Shown here one piece after another: positions 55,048 through 64,000 of a DNA stretch of 64,000 bases. Numbering within the stretch: the stretch's first letter is position 1; each line of letters starts with the position of its first letter. Source of the DNA: UBA7236 sp964463165 (GTDB lineage: Bacteria > Bacteroidota > Bacteroidia > Chitinophagales > BACL12). The position numbers were made by a program, and so were the translations under genes. The DNA lies in contig CAYXBK010000009.1 of NCBI GenBank assembly GCA_964463165.1, positions 62,001 through 126,000 on the forward strand, written 5' to 3'. A model generated the notes under the pieces. The model was given only the letters and a program-made list of their open reading frames with translations, was not told the DNA's origin and did not search any database.

Positions 55048-56381
55048 CAAACAGAATTAGAGTTGTTATTACTTTAATGCTGGTTCTCGCTATACAAAGC
55101 GTACAGGCTCAGGCGCCTGCACGTTTTTCACTCAAAGAGGCGCAGGATTACGGAGTAACAAATAATGTGCAGGTGAAGTCGGCGCAGCTCGACGTCAGGA
55201 GCGCAGAAACAACCGTTGACGAAAGATTGTCAACCGGATTACCGCAACTCAATGCATCAATTGATTACCAGAATTTTTTCAAATTACCCACATCATTAAT
55301 TCCAGCTGAATTTTTCGGCGGTGAAGCAGGTGAATTTATTCCGGTTCAGTTCGGAACAGAACAAAATGTTACCGCTGGATTGAGCGCATCACAATTATTA
55401 TTCAACGGCGCCTGGTTCGTGGCATACAACGCTTCAAAAATTTATGTTGAAATGGTTGAGGCACAGCAAACAGTTGCAGAAGCAGATGTGAAAAAAAATG
55501 TGGAGTCGGCATATTATTCAGTGCTGATCGCAAAAGAATTCGAAGCATTGCTGCAGAAAAATATTGATAACCTCGACAAAGTTTATTTTGAAGTTGCAGA
55601 AATGAATAAACAGGGATTTGTGGAAGAAATTGATGTCGACAGGCTGAAGATCAGTAAATCCACTCTGAACGGACAACTTGAAAATGCAAAGCGCCAGACA
55701 GATCTCGCAAAAAGTTTTTTAAAGTTTTCGATGGGAATGGATATGAAATCGGATATCGAATTAACCGATACACTCGGCGGCATGCTCAACGGAAATTTCA
55801 ATGTCATAGAAAATGATCAGAATTTTTTATCAAGGCCTGAATTCCAGATCATGCAAACATTGGTGACGTTGAATGAATACAATGTGAAAGTAAACAGATC
55901 AGCTTATTTACCAACGCTTGCATTATATGCGTCGTTTTCAGAAAATGCACAACGCAATGCATTCGATTTTTTCGACAGCGAAGGCGATTGGTTTCAGACG
56001 GGATTGGTGGGTGTGAAAATGGATATTCCGATCTTCTCGGGATTTTACAGAAAATCAACACTGCAAAATGCACAGATCGGTTTGGAAAAAGCACAGCTTG
56101 ATCAGCAAAATGCAACACAGGGAATTTTAATGGAAATTGAAAATGCAAGGATCACATATTTAAATGCAGAAAACGATCTGAAAACCCAGCAGGAAAATAT
56201 AGATCTCGCAGAAAAAATTTATAATACCACTTTAATTAAATATAAAGCAGGCGTTGGTTCATCCATTGAACTGACAAGTGCTGAAAGTACTCTCTATCAA
56301 ACACAGGGTAGTTATATATCTGCATTATTTAATCTGCTCACAGCAAAAACCAACTTAACCAAATCATTAGGCTACTATTAA
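55044..56381 (+). CDS. TolC-family outer-membrane efflux channel
   Basis: 445 residues with a signal peptide ending VQAQ. Outer-membrane factor repeats are present: FSLKEAQDYGVTNNVQVKSAQLDVRSAE and a second repeat with LEKAQLDQQNATQGILMEIENARITYLNAENDL in the C-terminal half. Long amphipathic helices form the periplasmic tunnel. It overlaps the TetR stop and is followed 11 bases later by the membrane-fusion protein, completing the tripartite pump. Confidence 0.93.
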   Translation: MTNRIRVVITLMLVLAIQSVQAQAPARFSLKEAQDYGVTNNVQVKSAQLDVRSAETTVDERLSTGLPQLNASIDYQNFFKLPTSLIPAEFFGGEAGEFIPVQFGTEQNVTAGLSASQLLFNGAWFVAYNASKIYVEMVEAQQTVAEADVKKNVESAYYSVLIAKEFEALLQKNIDNLDKVYFEVAEMNKQGFVEEIDVDRLKISKSTLNGQLENAKRQTDLAKSFLKFSMGMDMKSDIELTDTLGGMLNGNFNVIENDQNFLSRPEFQIMQTLVTLNEYNVKVNRSAYLPTLALYASFSENAQRNAFDFFDSEGDWFQTGLVGVKMDIPIFSGFYRKSTLQNAQIGLEKAQLDQQNATQGILMEIENARITYLNAENDLKTQQENIDLAEKIYNTTLIKYKAGVGSSIELTSAESTLYQTQGSYISALFNLLTAKTNLTKSLGYY

Positions 56382-56392
56382 AAATACATATT

Positions 56393-57508
56393 ATGAGAAA
56401 GACATTAATATATTTATCAGCAATTGTTGTACTCGCATCGTGTGCAGCAAAAAAATCGAGCGACCCGGCAGCGGAACTTGCCAAATTGAAAAAAGAACGC
56501 ACAGAACTAGATGCAAAAATTAAAAATCTCGAAGCAACAATAGCTTTGAATGACACAACAAAACATTCAGACGGCGAATTGGTATCAATTGGTGAGATCG
56601 TATTACAGCCGTTTACGCATTATATAGAATTACAGGGAAAAATTGATGCGGATGAAAACGTAACTGTTACGCCGCAAATGCCCGGAGTGATAAATGCTGT
56701 TTATGTGCATGAAGGACAAAGCGTAGTGAAAGGCCAGGTGCTGGCATCAACAGATAATGATGCAATGCAAAAAAATATTGAAACGTATGAATCGCAGCTT
56801 GCATTTGCAAAGGATGTTTACAATAAACAAAAAGCATTATGGGATCAGAAGATCGGAAGTGAAGTGCAATATCTCTCTGCAAAAAACAATGTGGAAACAC
56901 TTGAAAAAAGTATTGCTGCAGCAAAAGAACAACTGGAATTAAGCAAATTAATTTCTCCGATCAACGGTGTTGTGGATGCAGTTGATATTAAAGTAGGACA
57001 GATCGGTGCACCGGGATACAGCGGCATCCGTGTGGTAAATATGAACAGCCTGAAAGCAAAAGGCGAAGTTTCGGAAACATATGCAGCAGTTGTTTCGCAG
57101 GGTGACCACGCAAAAATTATCTTACCGGATATGAATCTCAATTTTGATGCAACAATTTCATTCGCTTCAAAAGTAATTAATGCACAATCACGCACATTTA
57201 CTGCCGAAGCAAAATTGCCGAGCGACCCTGCTTTAAAACCGAATATGATCGCAGTTATGAAAATTGCGGATTATGAAAACCCGAAAGCGGTTGTTCTTGA
57301 TCTGAATATGATTCAGCAATCATCAGATGCACAATTTGTTTATGTAGCTGCGATGGAAGGCGGAAAAAATATTGCACAACGCAGGATAGTAACTGTCGGA
57401 AAAATATATGATGGCAAAGCAGAGATCACTTCAGGTTTAAATCCGGGAGATAAAATCATTTCTGTAGGATATCAAAATCTGATTGCAGGCCAGGAAATAA
57501 AATTTTAA
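56393..57508 (+). CDS. RND efflux periplasmic adaptor (membrane-fusion lipoprotein)
   Basis: 371 residues. The lipobox VLASC (Cys17) makes it a lipoprotein. A coiled coil (DPAAELAKLKKERTELDAKI) precedes the biotinyl-lipoyl half (VTPQMPGVINAVYVHEGQSVVKGQVLAS), an alpha hairpin, the second lipoyl half (LISPINGVVDAVDIKVGQIG) and a beta-barrel/MP domain. It joins TolC to the RND pump. The extra N-terminal coiled coil before the lipoyl domain is somewhat unusual for RND adaptors. Confidence 0.92.
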   Translation: MRKTLIYLSAIVVLASCAAKKSSDPAAELAKLKKERTELDAKIKNLEATIALNDTTKHSDGELVSIGEIVLQPFTHYIELQGKIDADENVTVTPQMPGVINAVYVHEGQSVVKGQVLASTDNDAMQKNIETYESQLAFAKDVYNKQKALWDQKIGSEVQYLSAKNNVETLEKSIAAAKEQLELSKLISPINGVVDAVDIKVGQIGAPGYSGIRVVNMNSLKAKGEVSETYAAVVSQGDHAKIILPDMNLNFDATISFASKVINAQSRTFTAEAKLPSDPALKPNMIAVMKIADYENPKAVVLDLNMIQQSSDAQFVYVAAMEGGKNIAQRRIVTVGKIYDGKAEITSGLNPGDKIISVGYQNLIAGQEIKF

Positions 57509-57564
57509 ATAATTGAGCAGGATTGTGCAGAATAATTGTTCGCCAATCATAAAAATTACTCGAT

Positions 57565-60500
57565 ATGAAAGATGTATTCAAAGAATTTAAACCATCCAGT
57601 TGGGCGATCAACAATCGCACAACGGTGTTTATCATAACGGTGATGCTCACAATTATGGGTTTGTCAACCTATAATGCATTGCCAAAGGAACTGTATCCGG
57701 ATATTACCATGCCCACAATTTATGTGGCTACTATTTATCCGGGTTCAGCACCTGCCGATATTGAAAACCTGATCACAAAAGAACTTGAAAAAGAAATCGG
57801 GGCCGTAAGCGGTATCAATAAAATTGTAAGTAATTCGGTACAGGATTTTTCAAGTATTCAGGTTGAATTTGTTTCCGGAACCGATATTGATGAAGCAAAT
57901 CAGAAAGTAAAAGATGCGGTAGATAAAGCAAAACCAAATTTACCAAGCGATCTTGATCCGACATTCGGGCCGAATGTTGCAAAAATTGAATTTTCCGATT
58001 TCCCTATTTTGCAGGTAAACGTTGCAGGAGATTATGACCTTGCCACAATTAAAAAATATGCTGAATTTATTCAGGATAAAATCGAAGAATTACCTGAAAT
58101 ATCAAAAGTGGATATTATCGGTGCACCTGAACGCGAAATTCAGATCAATGTCGACATGTATAAAATGCAGGCTGCACAATTAACCATGTATGATATTTAT
58201 GCAGCGATCAGCAACGAAAACAGAATTGTTTCAGGCGGTACCATCAGAGTGGAAGATATGCGCAGAAGTATCACCGTGAGCGGCGAATTTGATAATGTAT
58301 CTCAGATTCAAAATCTGACGGTGAATAATATGCAAAACGCACCGATCTATCTGAAAGATATTGCAGAAATAAAAGATGATTTCAAAGAACAGGAAAGCTT
58401 TGCAAGGCTCGACGGCAAAAAAGTAATCACGTTAAATGCAATCAAAAAAAGTGGTGAAAACTTAATTGAAGCGTCGGATAATATCAACGCATTGCTGGAA
58501 GAATTAAAAAAGAAAGATATTCCAAAAGATATTGATATTACCGTTACAGGTGATACATCAACAACAACGAGAACACAGGTTGCAGATTTAATTAATACAA
58601 TCATCATCGGATTTATTCTCGTAACGCTTGTGCTGATGTTTTTCATGGGCGCAACCGATGCGATGTTCGTCGGATTATCCGTTCCGCTTTCCATGTTTAT
58701 AGCATTTATCGTATTGAGTGCACTCGGTATGACGATGAACGTAATTGTGTTGTTTGCCTTCCTGCTCGGGCTGGGAATTGTGGTGGATGATGCGATCGTG
58801 GTAATTGAAAACACGCACCGGATATTCAATAATGGAAAAGTGCCGATTAAAATTGCAGCGAAAAATGCAGCAGGTGAAGTCTTTCTGCCCGTATTGGCCG
58901 GAACCTTAACCACACTTGCACCTTTCTTTCCATTATTATTCTGGCCGGGTATGATCGGTTCATTTATGAAAGGATTGCCGATCACTTTAATTATTACACT
59001 CACCGCATCCTTGCTTGTTGCCTATTTGATCAATCCGGTTTTTGCGGTAACATTTATGCGGGCACACAACGAAAATGAAAAACCAAACAGAAGAAGACAA
59101 TTAATCTGGTCGGTCGTGTTTATTGTTTTTGGATTATTGATCGATTTAAGCGGTAATCTTTTATTGGGAAATGTGATCATCACATTTGTTCTCGTATTCT
59201 GGCTTTACCAGCTTGTATTATTGCGGGCAATTAAATGGTTTCAGAAAAAAGGATGGCCTTCGTTTCAGCGCCGATATGCCAATTTTTTGAAATGGACACT
59301 TGTGCATCCCGTCATTTTATTTTCTTCCATTTTCGGTACGTTGATTCTTTCAATTGTATTACTCGTTGCATCAAAACCGGGTGTTGAACAATTCCCGACA
59401 GGCGACCCGAATTTTATTTTCGCATATGTTGTGATGCCGACAGGAACTGATCAGGAAACAACCGATTCGGTTACGCAAATTGTGGAAGATAAAATTTATG
59501 GTGTGATCGGAAAAGATAACCCGCTTGTAAAATCCGTAATTTCCAACGTAACGATCGGCGCAAGTGAAGATCCGTACGATCAGAGTGCATATACAAATAA
59601 GGGAAAAGTTGCAGTTGCATTTATCGAACCCGAATTGCGCAGAAATCAAAAATCAGAACCCTATATTGAAAAATTCAGGGAAGCATTGAAAGGAATACCG
59701 GGTGTTGAAATTACAGTTGGTGTTGAGCAGGGTGGTCCACCGGCGGGTAAACCGATCAATATTGAAATTTCGGGAGATAATTTTGATGAATTAATTGCGA
59801 CAAGCAGCGGCATTAAACATTATCTCGACTCATTGAATTTTGAAGGAATCGAAGAATTAAAAACAGATCTCCAGGCAAATAAACCGGAGATCACAATTGA
59901 TCTCGATCGCGAGCGCATGAACCGCGAAGGAATTTCAACATTAACTGTTGGAGGTGAAATACGAAATGCGGTTTACGGATGGGAAGCGTCGAAATATAAA
60001 GAAGGTAATGACGATTATCCGATTGTGATCAGATATGATGAAGCACAAAGAAAAAATATCGATCAGTTAAAGGATTTAAAAATTACTTACCGCGATATGA
60101 TGACTGGCCAGGTGCGTCAGATTCCTTTGAGTGCATTTGCAGATATTAAATATTCAACAACATATTCAGGTATTAAACGCATCGATCAAAAACGTGTGGT
60201 AACACTTGCATCAAATTTATTATCGGGATATGAAAGTCAGCAACCTGCGATCATGGCGAAAGTGAAAGCAGCGCTTGCCGATTATGAAACACCGGAAGGA
60301 GTTGCAATTGGTTATACAGGTGCAAGTCAGGATATGGAAGAAACAATTAATTTCATGGGTGTTGCCTGGATCATTTCATTATTCCTGATCATCATTATTC
60401 TCGTTACGCAATTCAATTCCATCACAAAACCGTTTATCATTTTCGTGGAAGTATTTTTCAGTATCATCGGCGTATTGCTTGGATATGGAATTTTCGGAAT

Positions 60501-60987
60501 GGATTTTTCTGCGGTAATGACGGGTGTTGGTTTGGTTGCCTTACTTGGAATTGTTGTGCGAAACGGAATTCTCCTTGTGGAATTTACAGATATACTTATT
60601 TCGCAGGGAATGGAAATCAGGGAAGCGGTTGTTGAGGCCGCGAGAATCAGGATGACGCCGGTAGTACTTACTGCAACCGCAACGATCCTCGGGATGATTC
60701 CATTGGCGATCGGTTTGAATATTGATTTCGTCGGATTATTCACAACAGGAAATGCCGATATATGGCTGGGTGGTGAAAACGTTGTGTTCTGGGGACCACT
60801 TGCATGGACAATCGTATTCGGATTGGGATATGCAACTTTCATCACCTTGCTCGTTGTTCCTGTTATGTATTTATTAAATGAAAGAGGAAAAGCAAGAGTT
60901 AAAAGAATATTCGGAATTAAAACAGATCATTCAGCAGAAAATGTTGGAACCCTGGCAACAGGTGTGAGAGATAAGGATATCGTTTAA
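57565..60987 (+). CDS. RND-family efflux pump (AcrB/CusA-like)
   Basis: Inner-membrane pump of 1140 residues, twelve transmembrane helices in two sets of six with large periplasmic loops. Motifs: TVFIITVMLTIMGLSTY (TM1), YPGSAPADIENLIT, and TM4 GLGIVVDDAIVVIENTH with the two Asp of the proton relay. The C-terminal copy has GLVALLGIVVRNGILLVEF and a conserved ARIRMTPVVLTA. It is slightly longer than AcrB (about 1050); the additional residues fall between TM6 and TM7 and in the C-terminal tail. Substrate is unknown; drugs, solvents or lipids are all possible. Confidence 0.95.
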   Translation: MKDVFKEFKPSSWAINNRTTVFIITVMLTIMGLSTYNALPKELYPDITMPTIYVATIYPGSAPADIENLITKELEKEIGAVSGINKIVSNSVQDFSSIQVEFVSGTDIDEANQKVKDAVDKAKPNLPSDLDPTFGPNVAKIEFSDFPILQVNVAGDYDLATIKKYAEFIQDKIEELPEISKVDIIGAPEREIQINVDMYKMQAAQLTMYDIYAAISNENRIVSGGTIRVEDMRRSITVSGEFDNVSQIQNLTVNNMQNAPIYLKDIAEIKDDFKEQESFARLDGKKVITLNAIKKSGENLIEASDNINALLEELKKKDIPKDIDITVTGDTSTTTRTQVADLINTIIIGFILVTLVLMFFMGATDAMFVGLSVPLSMFIAFIVLSALGMTMNVIVLFAFLLGLGIVVDDAIVVIENTHRIFNNGKVPIKIAAKNAAGEVFLPVLAGTLTTLAPFFPLLFWPGMIGSFMKGLPITLIITLTASLLVAYLINPVFAVTFMRAHNENEKPNRRRQLIWSVVFIVFGLLIDLSGNLLLGNVIITFVLVFWLYQLVLLRAIKWFQKKGWPSFQRRYANFLKWTLVHPVILFSSIFGTLILSIVLLVASKPGVEQFPTGDPNFIFAYVVMPTGTDQETTDSVTQIVEDKIYGVIGKDNPLVKSVISNVTIGASEDPYDQSAYTNKGKVAVAFIEPELRRNQKSEPYIEKFREALKGIPGVEITVGVEQGGPPAGKPINIEISGDNFDELIATSSGIKHYLDSLNFEGIEELKTDLQANKPEITIDLDRERMNREGISTLTVGGEIRNAVYGWEASKYKEGNDDYPIVIRYDEAQRKNIDQLKDLKITYRDMMTGQVRQIPLSAFADIKYSTTYSGIKRIDQKRVVTLASNLLSGYESQQPAIMAKVKAALADYETPEGVAIGYTGASQDMEETINFMGVAWIISLFLIIIILVTQFNSITKPFIIFVEVFFSIIGVLLGYGIFGMDFSAVMTGVGLVALLGIVVRNGILLVEFTDILISQGMEIREAVVEAARIRMTPVVLTATATILGMIPLAIGLNIDFVGLFTTGNADIWLGGENVVFWGPLAWTIVFGLGYATFITLLVVPVMYLLNERGKARVKRIFGIKTDHSAENVGTLATGVRDKDIV

Positions 60988-61010
60988 TAGTATAAAGGTT
61001 GGGAATGAAG

Positions 61011-61054
61011 CAGCCCGTCCGTTTGCTCTGCAAATTGGCGGGCTGTATCTTTTT
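61011..61054 (+). terminator. Terminator after the RND operon
   Basis: CAGCCCG (61011-61017) and CGGGCTG (61039-61045) with an inner TTTGC/GCAAA stem, followed by a T-rich tail (61050-61054). Confidence 0.7.
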
Positions 61055-61133
61055 CGTTCATCGCAATTTGGAAATTGCAGCACCATGACTTTTATCATAC
61101 ATGCTTGCGGGTCAAATTATTTAATTTCGCAGA

Positions 61134-62360
61134 ATGATACGATTCATCATTTTTTTATGCATCATCTTGCCCGTTTCAGTTACTGCACAAACCGCATTTA
61201 CAATTTATAATACGTCAAATTCAGAATTACCGGATGATCTCATTAATACAATTTATAAAGATGCGACCGGTAATATTTGGGTAGGTACCCAAACAGGTCT
61301 TGTTAAAATAGATACGGATAATATCTGGACAATATTTAATAATGCAAATTCGGGCCTGCCCGAAAATGATATACGTGCAATTTATGTGGATGATGAAAAT
61401 AATTTATGGCTCGGTGTTTATTTGAATGGGTTAGTGAAATATGACGGGATGAGCTGGACAAATTATACAACCGATAATTCGGGTATTCCGGATAATAATG
61501 TGGAAGCAATAAATAAAGATATAAATGATACGATCTGGATCGGATCGAAAGGAGGATTAACAAAATGGGATGGTGCAGATTACTGGTATTCATATAATAC
61601 GGGAAATTCAAATCTTAAATCCGATCGCATCACCGCAATTTGCATCGATGAAAATGATGTTAAATTTCTCGGTACGTATAATGGCGGTTTATCAACTTAC
61701 GATCACGGCATAATAAATTATTACAGAACGGAAAATTCTGATATCGGTGATAATACGGTGCTTGCAATTGAAGAAGACAGTTATCACAATAAATGGCTCG
61801 CAACTTCTTTTGGCGGGTTGATCGTATTAACGGAAGATTTTACATTTTTAAATTTTAATCTTGCCACATCTGATATTCCGGATCTTTCTGTAGATGATCT
61901 TGCAATAGACAATAATCAGATCGGAATTCTCGGCATGGCTACTACAGGACTTGTCAGTTTTGATAATACAAACTGGATAATTTATAATTCCGGAAATTCT
62001 GAAATACCGGAAGATAATATCAATACGGTTTTGGTGGATGGAGAAAACAGGATCTGGGCAGGAACGGAAGCATCCGGGCTTTTTATTCTGGACAGAGAAC
62101 TTTTGAGCGTATCTGATTCTGAAATACAAGATGCATTTTCATTTTATCCGAATCCTTCTTCAGATTTTATTATGGTACAGGGAAATTTTCAGCAAGCTGC
62201 TGTTGCAATTTATGACCTTACAGGAAAATTATGGTTGCAGGATGAATTGCGGCAGTCAAATTCTATCCTATCTATAAAAAATATCCCCGATGGAAATTAT
62301 ATCATCACCATCAGGGATAAAAATATTTTCGGAGCGAAGCAGTTAACAGTAATACATTAA
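61134..62360 (+). CDS. Two-component-regulator-type propeller protein with T9SS sorting domain
   Basis: 408 residues. A signal peptide ends near VTAQ. Six or more Reg_prop repeats of the form NNxLxVGTxxGLVKYD occur from ~35 to 320 (IWVGTQTGLVKIDTDNIW, LWLGVYLNGLVKYDGMSW, IWIGSKGGLTKWDG, IWAGTEASGLFIL). The C-terminal ~80 residues are a T9SS sorting domain (FSFYPNPSSDFIMVQG, GNYIITIRDKN). The propellers usually occur in one-component hybrid regulators, but no transmembrane or kinase part follows here, so it is a secreted stand-alone propeller. Confidence 0.82.
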   Translation: MIRFIIFLCIILPVSVTAQTAFTIYNTSNSELPDDLINTIYKDATGNIWVGTQTGLVKIDTDNIWTIFNNANSGLPENDIRAIYVDDENNLWLGVYLNGLVKYDGMSWTNYTTDNSGIPDNNVEAINKDINDTIWIGSKGGLTKWDGADYWYSYNTGNSNLKSDRITAICIDENDVKFLGTYNGGLSTYDHGIINYYRTENSDIGDNTVLAIEEDSYHNKWLATSFGGLIVLTEDFTFLNFNLATSDIPDLSVDDLAIDNNQIGILGMATTGLVSFDNTNWIIYNSGNSEIPEDNINTVLVDGENRIWAGTEASGLFILDRELLSVSDSEIQDAFSFYPNPSSDFIMVQGNFQQAAVAIYDLTGKLWLQDELRQSNSILSIKNIPDGNYIITIRDKNIFGAKQLTVIH

Positions 62361-62786
62361 TTACTGACGCACCATTGAAGCGCTGCAATCCACATCATCT
62401 GTAATCAATCCATTTTGAATTGTAAGCACCCTGTATTCTATTGTAAGTATATTTCCTTCAAGGCTTCCGCTTCCTGAAAACTCATAAAAGATCTCAGGAT
62501 AGGTTGATACATAAAAATCCTGGATCGGAATTATGATTTTCATACCCGTAACGATCGCATGCACTTCAAATCCAGTTTCATACAATCCCGGAAATCCGAA
62601 TCCGATTTCATCTGCATTATCAAATTTGAAAATTTCAAGATCATATGCCGATTCGCCTACATCGCAAAGATCAGTTACATGATACCATCCAATATATTCA
62701 TCCCGTACATCGTAATCGGGAATATTATCTTCACAAGAAGAAATTAAAAACGGAGTGATGAAAAGGCCTAGTAAAATCTTCTTCAT
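62361..62786 (-). CDS. Hypothetical lipoprotein
   Basis: 141 residues from ATG at 62786; a start at 62885 would add 33 residues with no signal character. The lipobox LISSC gives Cys at ~residue 18. A beta-rich domain follows, with Cys in DLCDVGE and DVDCSASM. No family recognised. Its stop abuts that of the convergent propeller gene with no gap. Confidence 0.65.
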   Translation of the reverse strand: MKKILLGLFITPFLISSCEDNIPDYDVRDEYIGWYHVTDLCDVGESAYDLEIFKFDNADEIGFGFPGLYETGFEVHAIVTGMKIIIPIQDFYVSTYPEIFYEFSGSGSLEGNILTIEYRVLTIQNGLITDDVDCSASMVRQ

Positions 62787-62879
62787 AATTGTTGTTTTGA
62801 ACAGCAAAAGCCAAATAGTGTGCCAGCTGCAACCGCAAACTGGTTCTTGTATTAACTTTACGAATTGATTTTTACCGGT

Positions 62880-64000
62880 ATGCAAAATATATCAGAACCC
62901 ACAACGCAATTCATGCAGCAAATACTGCAGGGTATCCCGGATCAGCTTCCTCCCGCTAAAGCCTATGATCCAGGGGTTAATCATCCGCCCAAACGAAAGG
63001 ATATATTAAACCGAAACGAGAAAATGCTTGCAGTGAAAAATGCATTGCGTTATTTTCCGGAAAAATTTCATGCGGAACTTGCAAAAGAATTCGCAGATGA
63101 ACTGAAAACATACGGACGCATTTATATGTATCGCTTTCGTCCTGATTATATAATTAAAGCCCGGCATTATTCAGAATATCCGCATCATTCAAAACAAGCT
63201 GCCTGCATCATGCTGATGTTGCAGAATAATCTTGATTACGCTGTTGCACAGCACCCGCATGAATTAATTACCTACGGCGGAAATGGCGCAGTGTTTCAAA
63301 ACTGGGCGCAATATTTAATTGCGATGCAATATCTCGCAACGATGACGGATGAGCAAACACTTGTTTTATATTCGGGACATCCGATGGGATTATTTCCTTC
63401 ACATAAAAAAGCACCACGGGTAGTTGTAACAAACGGCATGATGATTCCGAATTATTCGAAACCCGACGATTGGGAAAAATTCAATGCGCTGGGTGTTACG
63501 CAATATGGCCAGATGACCGCCGGTTCATTTATGTATATCGGTCCGCAGGGAATTGTACATGGAACAAATATTACAGTATTAAATGCAGCAAGAAAAATTG
63601 ATCTGAACACACACGACTGTACCGGAAAAATATTTGTTACAGCAGGATTAGGAGGGATGAGCGGTGCACAACCGAAAGCAACAGTAATTGCAAAAGGTAT
63701 TTGCGTGGTTGCAGAAATAAATCCTGCAGCAACGCAAAAAAGATTGAAGCAGGGTTGGGTAGATGAAGTGTTTGAAGATCTTGATAAATTAATTATAAGA
63801 ATAGAAAATGCGAGAAAAAATATGGAGGCAGTTTCAATTGCCTATCAGGGAAATATTGTTGATTTATGGGAAAAGCTTGCAGCTGAGAAAATTAAAATAG
63901 AAATCGGCAGTGATCAAACATCCTTGCATAATCCTTTTGCAGGGGGCTATTATCCGGCCGGTATCAGTTTCGAGGAAAGTAAAAAAATGATGGCCGAACA
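62880..64000 (+). CDS. hutU: Urocanate hydratase, 3' end outside window
   Basis: Histidine degradation enzyme: urocanate to 4-imidazolone-5-propionate with tightly bound NAD+. About 373 codons are visible. Landmarks: YGGNGAVFQNWAQYLIAMQYL, YSGHPMGLFPSHKKAPRVVVTNG, TAGSFMYIGPQGIVHGT, and the NAD-binding GLGGMSGAQPKA. The start is ATG at 62880; a weak TAACTTTA box (one mismatch) lies upstream near 62853. The other hut genes would lie beyond the right edge. Confidence 0.94.
   Translation, partial: MQNISEPTTQFMQQILQGIPDQLPPAKAYDPGVNHPPKRKDILNRNEKMLAVKNALRYFPEKFHAELAKEFADELKTYGRIYMYRFRPDYIIKARHYSEYPHHSKQAACIMLMLQNNLDYAVAQHPHELITYGGNGAVFQNWAQYLIAMQYLATMTDEQTLVLYSGHPMGLFPSHKKAPRVVVTNGMMIPNYSKPDDWEKFNALGVTQYGQMTAGSFMYIGPQGIVHGTNITVLNAARKIDLNTHDCTGKIFVTAGLGGMSGAQPKATVIAKGICVVAEINPAATQKRLKQGWVDEVFEDLDKLIIRIENARKNMEAVSIAYQGNIVDLWEKLAAEKIKIEIGSDQTSLHNPFAGGYYPAGISFEESKKMMAE

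Noticed and set aside
58347..59003. 218-codon minus-strand frame opposite the RND pump
   Set aside because: Antisense shadow of conserved transmembrane coding; no independent start context or neighbours.

Overview
The window looks like a chromosomal segment of a Bacteroidota bacterium, probably an environmental Chitinophagales/Sphingobacteriales/Saprospiria-type lineage. The evidence is a SusC/SusD pair, four proteins with type IX secretion (T9SS) sorting domains (one of them CHU_C type), TAnnTTTG promoter boxes, no obvious Shine-Dalgarno sites, an AT-rich composition, and a futalosine-pathway menaquinone gene. No phage, CRISPR array or intact insertion sequence was seen.

Layout. 1-1350: the 5' part of an FG-GAP/VCBS repeat protein running off the left edge. 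1580-8118: starch-utilisation core with susC, susD, a terminator, then a SusA-like neopullulanase with its own promoter. 8238-12167: short KdpD-like kinase, KdpE-like regulator, Kup potassium transporter, and a 40-residue membrane peptide overlapping the kup stop. 12305-16773: a large VPS10/BNR protein and an acyltransferase-3. 16776-19554: two divergent SLC45-like sugar permeases. 19638-22925: small uncharacterised genes and YceI. 22967-34137: second glucan cluster. Its minus-strand operon is secreted alpha-amylase > GapN > MalQ. Divergent from it lie a CBM-esterase, a GIY-YIG nuclease gene among REP-like palindromes, and two more GH13 enzymes.

34144-37603: a PH-like membrane protein, an FN3 protein, and an MBOAT/SGNH pair. 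37587-43119 (minus): guaB, a TPR gene, rtcB, a 27-codon ORF with its own promoter and terminator just upstream of rtcB, a lipoprotein hydrolase and a hypothetical gene. 43248-47797 (minus): a CHU_C protein and an M16 peptidase pair (one active, one dead). 47887-48047: two tRNAs. 48105-50582: mqnC and an amidohydrolase. 50648-54171 (minus): a T9SS-sorted BNR/PKD protein and a hypothetical gene. 54439-60987: TetR-TolC-MFP-RND efflux operon with a candidate operator. 61134-64000: a propeller protein, a lipoprotein and the start of hutU.

How it works together (inference). Starch is cut outside by the T9SS amylase and bound and imported by SusCD. Periplasmic SusA-like and GH13 enzymes trim it, and SLC45-like permeases carry maltose or maltodextrin across the inner membrane. 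MalQ remodels the cytoplasmic glucans. GapN, starting one base after the amylase stop, would link polysaccharide supply to lower glycolysis and NADPH. The least explained items are the Kup-coupled micropeptide, the small ORF/attenuator-like leader before rtcB, the GIY-YIG/palindrome cluster, and the symmetric divergent promoter of the glucan cluster.
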